A stretch of DNA of 38,571 nt from a bacterium (GCA_029007115.1 JAQXHG010000020.1:1-38571); one strand, 5' to 3'. Positions 1 through 8,352 are shown, numbered from the stretch's first letter. The notes: a model not told the origin generated them from the letters alone. Program-made: numbers and translations.

Positions 1-57
1 ATTTAAGTAATCTGATAATACATTATTTTTTAAATTGTCATCATAATGTTTTCCCAT
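1..57 (-). CDS. Transposase N-terminus (OrfA-like), partial
   Basis: Nineteen codons are visible, starting MGKHYDDNLKNNVLSDYL and still open at the window edge. The basic/acidic helical start resembles the helix-turn-helix OrfA proteins of IS3-family elements, and the terminal-repeat-like sequence at 112-140 supports this. A GAGGTG ribosome-binding site lies 8 bases upstream of the ATG, inside the right arm of a hairpin (61-90). The fragment is too short to identify the family on its own. Confidence 0.5.
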   Translation of the reverse strand, partial: MGKHYDDNLKNNVLSDYLN

Positions 58-60
58 AAA

Positions 61-90
61 AATAACACCTCACTTTCTTGAGATGTTATT
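61..90 (-). promoter_or_regulatory. Hairpin sequestering the transposase ribosome-binding site
   Basis: In minus-strand RNA the 11-base arms AAUAACAUCUC and GAGGUGUUAUU pair fully (one G-U pair) around an 8-base loop. The GAGGUG Shine-Dalgarno of the transposase is in the second arm. In several IS elements such a hairpin blocks translation of transcripts that read in from flanking DNA. Confidence 0.5.
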
Positions 91-141
91 TTACTTTAAT
101 GTCTTCTTTTTTTAAAGTGTCCAAAATGGGGTTCACTTCAA

Positions 142-1116
142 TTAATCTTCTTTTAAATTTAATAAAATATTTTTATATTTAGGAAGTATACCAATACTAT
201 TATTTAAATATTCTCTTATTTGTACAAATTCATAATCATCCCATATATTCGCATCAAGTAAATATATATCATTATTTTCACTAAGAGCAAAACTCCATTC
301 TATTTCTTTTTGTTCACTTAATTCTAAAGAAATACTCTTAGCATATGTAATTATATCTTTTAAATGAGGTATTTTATAAGGTATAACTTCTTCTTTATAT
401 ATTTCATTATTGCATCTTAAATGCCCTTTAATACACATAGTTTTACTATCAATAAATCCTTTTATTATCTTATCATTTTCTTTAAAACTAATAGTTAACG
501 ATAATACTTCACTTTTATTATCATTAGAAATAGTCGTAACATTAATAAGTACTAGTGATGATGATATTTTATTTAATGTTTTATTTTGATTAAATGACTT
601 TTCAACAAGCAATAATTTATCATCTTTTATCTTTTCTAAGATAAATCCAGGTCCTCTAAAATCTTCTAAATTAAATATTTTATAACTATCAATAAATTTT
701 GAATTAATACTTCTACATAGTATTTTTTTAGTTTCAAACATTATATTTTCAAATTCTTTATAACTAAGACTATTAACATTTACTACTTCCCTATTTAAGT
801 ATTTCTTTAATCTTAAATTAAGTTTTTCTTTATTATTAATTACATTTAATATTTTTTTATTATTATGTATTTTTCTTTTTAATTCATATCTATATTTAGA
901 AAGATATGTCTTTCTCTTATTATGATTAATATTATAAAATTCATATATTCTATATTCATATGAAGAAGTATTATATAATATTTTACATAACAAAATATCT
1001 AATAGTATTATAATATATATTTTATTAGTATTTTTAGTAATAATCCTTATATTTTTATTTAGTTTTTTTAATTTATTTTTAATTCCTATTAATATTTTTT
1101 TTGTTTTTTCTATCAT
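142..1116 (-). CDS. Sugar-transfer-associated ATP-grasp-like protein
   Basis: A 324-residue protein with a basic N-terminus and one hydrophobic stretch at about residues 33-47. The C-terminal third fits the ATP-grasp family associated with sugar transfer (PF14397-like). An IPH motif near residue 250 is followed by about 20 residues, then 'EIEWSFALSENNDIYLLDAN' at about 271-290, which matches the family pattern 'igWDiaitedGpvliEaN' in which the last acidic residue and Asn bind metal/ATP. Members often sit near capsule or cell-wall polysaccharide genes, but no glycosyltransferase is visible here. A weak GGTG ribosome-binding site precedes the ATG. The IS end at 140 abuts its stop codon without disturbing the frame. 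Family assignment is from pattern memory; the substrate is unknown. Confidence 0.6.
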   Translation of the reverse strand: MIEKTKKILIGIKNKLKKLNKNIRIITKNTNKIYIIILLDILLCKILYNTSSYEYRIYEFYNINHNKRKTYLSKYRYELKRKIHNNKKILNVINNKEKLNLRLKKYLNREVVNVNSLSYKEFENIMFETKKILCRSINSKFIDSYKIFNLEDFRGPGFILEKIKDDKLLLVEKSFNQNKTLNKISSSLVLINVTTISNDNKSEVLSLTISFKENDKIIKGFIDSKTMCIKGHLRCNNEIYKEEVIPYKIPHLKDIITYAKSISLELSEQKEIEWSFALSENNDIYLLDANIWDDYEFVQIREYLNNSIGILPKYKNILLNLKED

Positions 1117-1378
1117 TTTAACACCAACTTTTTTTACAAGTTTATTATATATTTTTTTATATATATTTTCAATATTATGCTAATTATTTATACATCTAAA
1201 CGGTGTAAAAAAAACTTATTATAAAATATGCTCTTTTTAAGATAATATAAGAGAATGACTATTATATGTATTTAAAAAAGCAATTAATTAAAACTAAGAT
1301 TTAATTTTGTTAAAAATTTACAAAAAATATTAACATTTACATCCAAAAAATATATATAAAATTATTTAAAAATTTAAT
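1117..1378. other. AT-rich intergenic stretch without a recognisable gene
   Basis: I see no reading frame with a ribosome-binding site on either strand. Several TATAAT-like boxes occur on the minus strand (for example near 1220-1270) and could drive the ATP-grasp gene, but none has a convincing -35 partner. The 3' boundary is the terminator of the surface-protein gene. Confidence 0.4.
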
Positions 1379-1408
1379 TAAAAAAAGAGACTGAATATTT
1401 CAGTCTCT
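1379..1408 (-). terminator. Rho-independent terminator of the surface-protein gene
   Basis: The 10-bp stem AGAGACTGAA / TTCAGTCTCT (1386-1395 and 1399-1408) is followed on the minus strand by a run of eight T. It lies about 70 bases beyond the stop codon at 1481. Confidence 0.85.
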
Positions 1409-1480
1409 AAAATCTTATTACTGTGGATTATCATATTACATAAAGTTTTTATATTTTCTATATTAATATTGGATTATATT

Positions 1481-3520
1481 TTAATTTGAAGTTACTGTAA
1501 TGGTTGAAGTCGTTGTTACACCAGTAGAAGATTCTGCTTTAAGAGTGGTAGTTCCAACACTTTTACAAGTAATTTCTATATTTGCACAATTAATACACTT
1601 ATCAGTTAAAATCATTCCATTATCCATTTTCCATCCATTTTCTATTGTAGCTATTCTAGTATTATTACTACTATATGATTTTATAATAGCTAGTGCACCA
1701 TCTGAATATGCATTAATTTTAGTTTTAATCGTATCTCCTACTTTACATGTATAAGAAGATTCACTATAACTAATAGATGAAGTTGACTTTTCTACATTAA
1801 TAGTTGCTGTTGCTACTTCACCAGAGGTAGATATTGCTTTAATAGATGTTGTTCCCACATTTTTACAATTGACTATTATTAATTCACAATCATCACCATC
1901 AGTTCCTGAAGAATAACTTCTTTCAATTTTCGCTACATCGCCATTATCTATATCAAATGAACTATAACAATATCCATCAGCGGATTTTGATGAAACATAA
2001 ACAGAAACAGTTCCTCCATCTTTACAAGTATATAAAGGCTTATTAAAACTAATAGATGCATTCTCTTTTTTTACAATAATATTTACCATAGTCGTTGCAC
2101 CAGTAGAAGATTGTGCCTTAAGAGTTGTTGTACCATTACCTTTACAAGTTATTTGTACCACTTCACAATTTAAACAATTAGCACTAATTGTTGGATGCTT
2201 ATTAATTATTGCAACATTAGTATTATTACTACTATATGACTTAACTCTAGCAAATCCATCATTTGATGTTGCAGTAATAGTTGCAGTAATTGTCTCACCT
2301 ACTTTACAAGTATATGAAGGTTTATCATAACTAATTGAGTCTTTATTTTGTGACTCTAAAGTTTCTTTTTCTACAACAATGGTTGAAGTAGTTGTTGCAC
2401 CAGTAGAAGATTGTGCCTTAAGAGTTGTTGTACCATTACCTTTACAAGTTATTTGTACCATTTCACAATTTAAACAATTAGCAGTAAATGTTGGATGTTT
2501 ATTAATTATTGCAACATTAACATTATTACTACTATATGACTTAACTCTAGCAAGTCCATCATTTGATGTTGCAGTAATAGTGGCAGTAATTGTCTCACCT
2601 ACTTTACAAGTATATGAAGATTTATCATAACTAATTGAACCTTTATTCTGTGACTCTAAAGTTTCCTTTTCTACAACAACGGTTGAAGTAGTTGTTGAAC
2701 CAGTGGTAGATTCTGCCCTAAGAATTGTTGTACCAGCTTTTTCACAAGTTATTTCTACATATTGGCAATTAATGCAATTTGTCTGAATAGTTTCATTACC
2801 ATTTTTCCATCCAATGTCAATTGTAGCAACATTAGTATTGCCACTATTATAAGATTTAATATTAGCAAGTTCATCACTCGATTTTACTGTAATCTTCGTT
2901 TGGATTATTTCTCCCTCTTTACAAGTGTATGAAGATTTATCATAACTAATTGTATTTCCAATATATTTATCTAATTTTCTAGCTACTGTTGTTTTTATAC
3001 CTTCGTTATTTTCTACTGAATAATGTATCAGAATATAATCATTTGTTTCTTCTGTTATTTTAGCTTCTATTTTATCTGTTATATCTTCATTAGAATAATT
3101 TGCTGTAACACCATTTAATAAATTTTCTTCACCAGTATATTTTTCTACTTCATCAAAATCAATTTCAATTTTTGGCCCATCTTCTTTTAAATCTTGTACA
3201 GCATAGTCTGTTTCTTCTATAATTTCATTTTTTTTCATGACCATTATTTTATATGTTGTATTCTCACATATTACTTTATAATTACTTTTTTGCCAGTTCA
3301 TTCCATTATTAAAAGAATACTCATAATCTTCATTATTATCTAATTTTTTAACATAAATTGTTTTACAAGTACTATTATTTACCTTATCTAATTCTAGTAT
3401 TTCTAAATTAGAATTTTCTTTTTTACCATTAAATAATGAAAATACTATTAAACAACAAACAATTAAAATTAATGCTACAGAAATTACATAAAATACATTT
3501 TTCTTTTCCTTACCTTCCAC
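1481..3520 (-). CDS. Membrane-anchored surface protein with cysteine-containing Ig-like (Big-type) repeats
   Basis: The protein has a short basic cytoplasmic tail, one transmembrane helix ('NVFYVISVALILIVCCLIVF'), an Ig-like region resembling DUF5011 (about residues 120-190), and then five repeats of about 100 residues. Each repeat opens with 'SISYDKSSYTCKVGETI' or a variant, carries a C-x-N-C or similar pair and an ITC, and closes with 'TTLKAQSSTGATTTSTIVV'. This is a Big_2-like fold with about four conserved Cys per repeat, suggesting disulfides in exported domains. There is no LPXTG, so anchoring is by the N-terminal helix. Start: an upstream TTG at 3574 keeps the frame open but is the -35 box of the promoter. 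ATG at 3541 would be almost leaderless; GTG at 3520 has AGGTG five bases upstream, so I prefer 3520. Role is probably adhesion or cell-surface structure. Confidence 0.75.
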   Translation of the reverse strand: MEGKEKKNVFYVISVALILIVCCLIVFSLFNGKKENSNLEILELDKVNNSTCKTIYVKKLDNNEDYEYSFNNGMNWQKSNYKVICENTTYKIMVMKKNEIIEETDYAVQDLKEDGPKIEIDFDEVEKYTGEENLLNGVTANYSNEDITDKIEAKITEETNDYILIHYSVENNEGIKTTVARKLDKYIGNTISYDKSSYTCKEGEIIQTKITVKSSDELANIKSYNSGNTNVATIDIGWKNGNETIQTNCINCQYVEITCEKAGTTILRAESTTGSTTTSTVVVEKETLESQNKGSISYDKSSYTCKVGETITATITATSNDGLARVKSYSSNNVNVAIINKHPTFTANCLNCEMVQITCKGNGTTTLKAQSSTGATTTSTIVVEKETLESQNKDSISYDKPSYTCKVGETITATITATSNDGFARVKSYSSNNTNVAIINKHPTISANCLNCEVVQITCKGNGTTTLKAQSSTGATTMVNIIVKKENASISFNKPLYTCKDGGTVSVYVSSKSADGYCYSSFDIDNGDVAKIERSYSSGTDGDDCELIIVNCKNVGTTSIKAISTSGEVATATINVEKSTSSISYSESSYTCKVGDTIKTKINAYSDGALAIIKSYSSNNTRIATIENGWKMDNGMILTDKCINCANIEITCKSVGTTTLKAESSTGVTTTSTITVTSN
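2084..2681. repeat. Tandem near-identical 300-bp duplication (Ig-like repeats 2 and 3)
   Basis: Two adjacent copies with a period of exactly 300 bp (for example the shared segment starting at 2100 and again at 2400) differ at only scattered positions. The three other Ig-like repeats are much more diverged, so this pair is a recent duplication. Confidence 0.85.
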
Positions 3521-3545
3521 CTTTTCACCTATCCTTATCATTTTT

Positions 3546-3574
3546 AATATAACAAATTTATATTTCTGTGTCAA
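3546..3574 (-). promoter_or_regulatory. Sigma-A promoter of the surface-protein gene
   Basis: TTGACA (3574-3569) and TATATT (3551-3546) are separated by exactly 17 bases on the minus strand. Predicted transcription start is about 3539. Confidence 0.8.
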
Positions 3575-3662
3575 CTTTTCATGTGATAAATTCTATTACT
3601 TTCAAATGTTTGTTTTAAGCCATATTTTATTGAAATTTTCAAATTAAATTGCTAATTATTTA

Positions 3663-3691
3663 TTGACTTAAATTAACTATTCACATATAAT
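3663..3691 (+). promoter_or_regulatory. Sigma-A promoter of the ClpX-like gene
   Basis: TTGACT (3663-3668), a 17-base spacer and a perfect TATAAT (3686-3691) lie 28 bases upstream of the ATG at 3720. The ribosome-binding site AAAGGA lies between. Confidence 0.8.
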
Positions 3692-3719
3692 AAATTACAA
3701 ATTTAAAGGATGTGTCAAG

Positions 3720-5219
3720 ATGGATGAAGTAGAAAATAAAAAAGATGAAATTAAAGCAATATCTTTTATCTATAAAAGAAAAAAAATAAAAGAAGATGAT
3801 ACAACAATTTCATATGTATATGAACTAGTCGGTTTTAAAAAAGGACATGAAATATTAGATTCTATGGATAATGTTTGTTTTGTTTCTGATGATGGCAATA
3901 CATATGGATACATAGATGATGTTTTTTGTTTAGACGATGAATATGCTTACGCATTTACAATTTATACAGACACCCTAGACTCTTATGAAAGAGATCATAA
4001 ATTATATGCACTTCAAAAAGATGAAAAATTATTAAAAGAATATTACTTATTTCAAATATATACTAAAGGATCTGTGAATTTAAAAACATATAGTGTAGAC
4101 CCAAAAGATCCAGATAGAATAATATCAATATATACCTCAAATATTGAAGATTTAAAAAGTGTATTGTCAAATGAATATGAAAAAGTAGAAGAAGTAAAAG
4201 ATTTAATTAAAATAAGATTTAAAGATATTCCATTGTTATTTGATACTCAAAACCAATTTTATGCTGATGATATATATAATCAAGTTAGTAAAACAGTTAT
4301 ATGCCAAGATAGTCAAATCAAATCTATTTCAGCATCTATTACAAAAAATCAAAGAATTACTGATCCAAAGTTGAAAGATAACCTATTAGTATGTGGCCCA
4401 ACTGGTGTTGGAAAAACTGAAATATTTAGATGTATTTCTAAAATAACAGGACTTCCTTTAATTATGGAAGACTCAACTGAATATACTGCTAATGGATTTA
4501 AAGGAAAAGACGTAACTGATATGTTATATAATTTATACTTAAGCGCAGATAAAAATATTGAAAAAGCACAAAGAGGTATTATATTAATAGATGAAATTGA
4601 TAAAAAAATATCTTCAAGAAATGAAACAGAAATATATACTAAAGCAGTATTAGATTCTTTATTAAAAATGTCCGAAGGACATGTATATCATATTGAAAGA
4701 AAAGAAGGCAAAATTGATATTGACACATCGTTTATAACATTTGTGGTAAGTGGTGCTTTTTCTGGAATAGATAAATTAAATGAAAAAAGAAGAACTCTTG
4801 GATTTATAAGTAACGAAGAAAAAGAGGAACAAAATAAAGCTTCAGCAAACTATACAGATCAAACATTAATTAAATATGGTGTTATGCCAGAATTTCTTGG
4901 TAGAAATAAATTAGTTGTTATGAATAATCTAGGTGAAAAAGAATTTTGTAAAATTATACAAGAATCTGATAAGAGTTATTTACTTCTATATAAATATTTA
5001 CTTGAAAATATGGGAATTAACTTTATATATGAAGAAGGTACAATTGAAGCAATTGCTAAAAAAGCAATTGAACTTGGTGCAGGAGCTAGAAGTATAAAGA
5101 AAATAATTGAAAATGCCTTTGAGATAATTAATTATCAATTATTTTCAAGAGGAAATTATAATGAATTAATTATTAGTCCACAAACTATTGATGATAATAC
5201 TAAGTTCATATTAAGATAA
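3720..5219 (+). CDS. ClpX-like AAA+ ATPase with a novel N-terminal domain
   Basis: A 499-residue AAA+ protein. Residues 1 to about 190 form an acidic alpha/beta region I do not recognise; the ClpX zinc-binding domain is absent. The ATPase core has Walker A GPTGVGKTE (226-234), a ClpX-like segment 'EDSTEYTANGFKGKDV' where ClpX has its TEAGYVGEDV loop, Walker B IILIDEID (about 287-294), and a sensor-1 region (TFVVSGAFSGIDK, where ClpX has GAFxGLD). It continues with RRTLGF (LGF at 360-362, where ClpX has the IGF loop that docks ClpP), 'YGVMPEFLGR' and sensor 2 GAR (455-457). It is therefore probably an active unfoldase, perhaps ClpP-linked, with its own substrate-selecting N-domain. It is transcribed alone from its own promoter and runs tail to tail into the next gene with a 9-bp overlap. 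Confidence 0.8.
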   Translation: MDEVENKKDEIKAISFIYKRKKIKEDDTTISYVYELVGFKKGHEILDSMDNVCFVSDDGNTYGYIDDVFCLDDEYAYAFTIYTDTLDSYERDHKLYALQKDEKLLKEYYLFQIYTKGSVNLKTYSVDPKDPDRIISIYTSNIEDLKSVLSNEYEKVEEVKDLIKIRFKDIPLLFDTQNQFYADDIYNQVSKTVICQDSQIKSISASITKNQRITDPKLKDNLLVCGPTGVGKTEIFRCISKITGLPLIMEDSTEYTANGFKGKDVTDMLYNLYLSADKNIEKAQRGIILIDEIDKKISSRNETEIYTKAVLDSLLKMSEGHVYHIERKEGKIDIDTSFITFVVSGAFSGIDKLNEKRRTLGFISNEEKEEQNKASANYTDQTLIKYGVMPEFLGRNKLVVMNNLGEKEFCKIIQESDKSYLLLYKYLLENMGINFIYEEGTIEAIAKKAIELGAGARSIKKIIENAFEIINYQLFSRGNYNELIISPQTIDDNTKFILR

Positions 5220-5978
5220 TAAATCATTAATATCAACTATATTAAATCCTCTTGAAGTTATATACTTTATAGTTATTTCAAGTTCATTTAAATTTAAATT
5301 AGACTCTTTAATAAATATTATATTACCATTATTAAGGAGTTTTTTTATATTTGTATATAACTTACTATCTATATAATTTATCATTCTAATACTATTTATT
5401 TTATATTTTTTACAATCATTTATTATTTCATAATCATTTGTTTTAACACAGTAAATATTATTATATTGTTTCTTAAAAGATTTAATATTATCACCCTTAT
5501 AAAGTATAGTCTCATATTCATTATTTTTAAAATTATCATTTACAAGTAAATTATAACTTATATTATTATTTTCAAATACTTCCATCATTTTTTCATAATA
5601 TTTTTGATTTACTATATCTATTACTAAACTAATATTTTTATTGATATTATTTCCCGAAATAATATATTTATCTAAGTTATTCTCTTTACTCAATATACAC
5701 TCTTCTTTTTCATATTCAATTAATTCATCTTTAAATCCATTACCTTTCATATTTGAATAACTTTTATTCTTATTTACTTTTAATCCAGATAATCCAAGAA
5801 TAATACCATTTTCATTTATAGAACCCTCTATACATTTAGTATCATTTTCTTGTGCATATTCATTAATAGATGCTAGTATTGTATTATTATTAAGAGAAAA
5901 TTCAAATACTCTATCAGTATAATAAAAACTAAATAAAACTATAGCAAGCATAAAAATATATTTAAAATAATCTTTCAT
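5211..5978 (-). CDS. Membrane-anchored, catalytically degenerate NodB/polysaccharide-deacetylase-like protein
   Basis: A 255-residue protein with an N-terminal membrane helix (about residues 7-20). The second half follows the layout of Firmicutes polysaccharide deacetylases. 'ISGNNINKNISLVIDI' stands where active enzymes have a P-G-N-x-x-K-K-V-A-L-T-F-D-D-G type segment, and the end 'YITSRGFNIVDINDLL' matches the usual GY-x-F-V-T-V-x-E-L-L ending. The catalytic TFDDG and the metal-binding HxxxH are missing, so deacetylase activity is unlikely; it may be a binding or scaffold protein. It lies 27 bp downstream of a metallopeptidase gene behind a strong terminator and has no clear ribosome-binding site. 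Its last codons overlap the convergent ClpX-like gene. Confidence 0.5.
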   Translation of the reverse strand: MKDYFKYIFMLAIVLFSFYYTDRVFEFSLNNNTILASINEYAQENDTKCIEGSINENGIILGLSGLKVNKNKSYSNMKGNGFKDELIEYEKEECILSKENNLDKYIISGNNINKNISLVIDIVNQKYYEKMMEVFENNNISYNLLVNDNFKNNEYETILYKGDNIKSFKKQYNNIYCVKTNDYEIINDCKKYKINSIRMINYIDSKLYTNIKKLLNNGNIIFIKESNLNLNELEITIKYITSRGFNIVDINDLLS

Positions 5979-5990
5979 ATTAAAACATAT

Positions 5991-6031
5991 AAAAAAGATT
6001 TAATTTTATGAATGATAATTAAATCTTTTTT
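5991..6031 (-). terminator. Terminator with the stop codon of the metallopeptidase gene in its loop
   Basis: A perfect 15-bp stem AAAAAAGATTTAATT / AATTAAATCTTTTTT (5991-6005 and 6017-6031) with an 11-base loop. The TAA stop of the gene ending at 6006 is in the loop and one arm is coding sequence. The T-rich arm completes the terminator and sits just before the start of the gene at 5978. Confidence 0.75.
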
Positions 6032-7154
6032 TTAATTTCATAGTATTTTCTTCTATATCACTTTTTACATATTTTAAAGTAGCAAAATCTTGAGGAGTAA
6101 CTCCTAATCTACAAATTAAGTTTTCTAATGAATCTTCTTTTCTACTAGTTATTATATTATTAAATGCTTTTAAAAATGCTACTTTATCTTTCTTTTCTAA
6201 TTCTTTAAAATAAAGTGAAAATAAATTTCCAAGACTATAAATAAGTGGTTCTCTAAATGGTAAAAACATTTCTACTTCTTGATCATTTTCATCCTTAGTA
6301 GTTATAAGAGAATCTCCTTCATCATCAATACAATAACTTTCATTCTTTAATGTTTCTAATAATACTTCTGATGATTCTTTTAAATCCAAATATATTGCAT
6401 TATTCAATAATAATCCACCAGTATAGTCTATTCTTTTATCAGTTAATTGCTGAACAAATATATTTTCAAAACAAGTTGATGGTATTTCTAATAAAGCATC
6501 TTCCCAAATACCTAGAGTTTTTTGTTGTGGGAATGTAAAAGTTTCAGCATCTATTACATGACCAAATTCATGTACAATAGTAGATAAAAATTTACTATTT
6601 ATTACTTTTTCATTAGTAAATATGTATCCTGATTTGATAGGAACTGCTCCAACAAATATAGCTGCTAAAAAAGGTCCTAATTCATACCCAGATTCAATCC
6701 TATTCTCATCAAAATATCTTTTTACTATATTATAGTATTTATCTGAATATTGAGAATAAAAATCAAGTATAATCCCTTTTCCATCTTCTTGACTAAATCT
6801 CCTAATACAATCATTAAAATTAAATGGAACAAAATTTATTTTATTAAAATATTCAGCAGTATTTTTAAATAACTCATACAAAAAGTCGGTATTTTGACCT
6901 ACAAAATAACAAAATTTATCATATTCTGAGTCTTGACTTTTTCTTAGTTTATTTACAAGATGAGGTTTTAAATTTAATATATCCTCATCATCTATACAAA
7001 TTCCATATAATTCATCTGATATTTGATTCATCGATAAAAATTCTGAAAAATGGTATCTACTATAACCTCTAACATCACTAACTATAAAATTAGCCATATT
7101 TAAAATATCATTTAAAAATTTATCTTTATCTAATTGTAAATCTATTTGTGCCAT
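6006..7154 (-). CDS. M3-like mini zinc metallopeptidase (second of a tandem pair)
   Basis: A 382-residue protein with a gluzincin site: HEFGH at about residues 195-199 and, 28 residues after the first His, a Glu in LLEIPSTCFE. That matches the HExxH plus E-x-P-S-x-x-x-E layout of the M3 family (oligoendopeptidase F/thimet type). Family members are usually about 550-700 residues, so this is a shortened version. There is no signal peptide or membrane helix, so it probably acts in the cytosol on peptides. It is a clear paralogue of the upstream gene: the segment FYSQYSDKYYNIVK, the metal site and the RFNYHS C-terminus are shared. The start ATG has GAGGG upstream and lies 9 bp after the paralogue's stop, so the two are co-transcribed. 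The true substrate is unknown. Confidence 0.7.
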   Translation of the reverse strand: MAQIDLQLDKDKFLNDILNMANFIVSDVRGYSRYHFSEFLSMNQISDELYGICIDDEDILNLKPHLVNKLRKSQDSEYDKFCYFVGQNTDFLYELFKNTAEYFNKINFVPFNFNDCIRRFSQEDGKGIILDFYSQYSDKYYNIVKRYFDENRIESGYELGPFLAAIFVGAVPIKSGYIFTNEKVINSKFLSTIVHEFGHVIDAETFTFPQQKTLGIWEDALLEIPSTCFENIFVQQLTDKRIDYTGGLLLNNAIYLDLKESSEVLLETLKNESYCIDDEGDSLITTKDENDQEVEMFLPFREPLIYSLGNLFSLYFKELEKKDKVAFLKAFNNIITSRKEDSLENLICRLGVTPQDFATLKYVKSDIEENTMKLKKRFNYHS

Positions 7155-7163
7155 AATTCCCTC

Positions 7164-8315
7164 TCATGAATGATAATTAAATCTTTTTCTCAATTTAATG
7201 TCATTATCTTTAATGTTTTCTTTTATATATTTTAACTCGACAAAATCATTTGGTGATATACCAAGTCTTTTAATTAATTCTTCAAATGAGTACTCTTTTC
7301 TACTTGTTATAATGTCATTATAAGCTTTTAAAAATTGTATTCTATCTTTTTTATCTAATTTATCAAAATAAATTGCAACTATATGTCCAAGACCATATAT
7401 TAAAGAATCTCTAATAGGATAATTATCTATTCCTATTATTTCATCATTATCATCAACTATACTATAATATAGTTTTCCATCTTCATCATATGCGTATTCA
7501 CTCATAGTAAGTAATGATGAATTAACTATTGATGAATTGTATATCTGCGTATATAATTGATTCATAAGTACTAATCCACCAGTATAATCTATCTTTTTAT
7601 CTATTAATTGTTGAGTAAATAAGCTTTCAAAGCAAGTTGATGGTATTTCTGAGTATGGATCTTCAAATATTCCTAAATTTTTTTGTTGTGGAAATACAAA
7701 AGTCTCTGCACTTATTGCATGACCTAATTCGTGTACAAGACTAGCTGCTGTGCGAGAATCCGCTTTAGTATCTTTTAAAAATATATAACCAGATGATGTA
7801 AGTTTTGAGTGTATATACATTGCAGCTAAATCTTTAGTATCATACCCTGTTTGAATTCTATTTTCATCAAAATATTTTTTTACTATATTATAATACTTAT
7901 CTGAATATTGAGAATAAAAATTTAATACTAAGTCTTTAAATGATTGCTCATTATAATTTTTAAAACAATCATAGTATGGAAATTGTTGAAAACTTATATC
8001 ATTTACAAAAAAGTCTTCTGCATTTTTAAATAATTCTAATAATAGTTCCCTATTATTTATTAAAAACTCATAAAAATTATCTATTTCCCTTATTTGTCTT
8101 TTTTTAAAATCATTAAAAATATCTGGTCTATATTTTAATAATATATTTGGATCTATAGCCATGCCAAATAATTTTAATGAAGAAGCATTAAAATTTAAAA
8201 AACCATTTATATTATACCTATTAATATTAACATCATTATAAACAATAAAGTTACCAATTGTTTCTAGTTCAGACAAGAGCCTACCCCTATTTATCTGCAA
8301 ATTAATATTAGCCAT
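7164..8315 (-). CDS. M3-like mini zinc metallopeptidase (first of a tandem pair)
   Basis: A 383-residue paralogue of the next gene, with HELGH at about residues 191-195 and the third ligand in YSEIPSTCFE at the same spacing. All three zinc ligands and the catalytic Glu are present, so both copies look active. N-termini of the pair are diverged while the central FYSQYSDKYYNIVK block and C-terminal RFNYHS are conserved, indicating an old tandem duplication with constraint on the core. It ends in TGA, evidence for the standard stop code. AAGGAG precedes the ATG and a sigma-A promoter lies at 8353-8381. No export signal is seen. Confidence 0.7.
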   Translation of the reverse strand: MANINLQINRGRLLSELETIGNFIVYNDVNINRYNINGFLNFNASSLKLFGMAIDPNILLKYRPDIFNDFKKRQIREIDNFYEFLINNRELLLELFKNAEDFFVNDISFQQFPYYDCFKNYNEQSFKDLVLNFYSQYSDKYYNIVKKYFDENRIQTGYDTKDLAAMYIHSKLTSSGYIFLKDTKADSRTAASLVHELGHAISAETFVFPQQKNLGIFEDPYSEIPSTCFESLFTQQLIDKKIDYTGGLVLMNQLYTQIYNSSIVNSSLLTMSEYAYDEDGKLYYSIVDDNDEIIGIDNYPIRDSLIYGLGHIVAIYFDKLDKKDRIQFLKAYNDIITSRKEYSFEELIKRLGISPNDFVELKYIKENIKDNDIKLRKRFNYHS

Positions 8316-8352
8316 TTTATTATTAACTCCTTGTCTAGTTACATATAATTTA

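Larger units (their letters stand above)
1..140 (-). mobile_element. Edge of a probable IS3-family insertion sequence (truncated by window)
   Basis: Reading the minus strand from 140, the sequence starts TGAAGTGAACCCCATTTTGG and continues into ACACTTT. This resembles the terminal inverted repeats of IS3-family elements (TG..., ACCCC, GGACA). It is followed by a hairpin and then a ribosome-binding site and ATG that open a reading frame running out of the window. The element end lies one base from the stop codon of the neighbouring ATP-grasp gene, so the element inserted directly behind it. Only one end is visible, so family and completeness are uncertain. Confidence 0.55.

Noticed and set aside
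2084-2681. Insertion or mobile duplication in the surface-protein gene
   Set aside because: The 300-bp period equals one Ig-like domain, so simple tandem domain duplication explains it.
3521-3574. Upstream TTG start of the surface protein at 3574
   Set aside because: The TTGACA there is the -35 box of a near-perfect promoter, so it lies upstream of the transcript.
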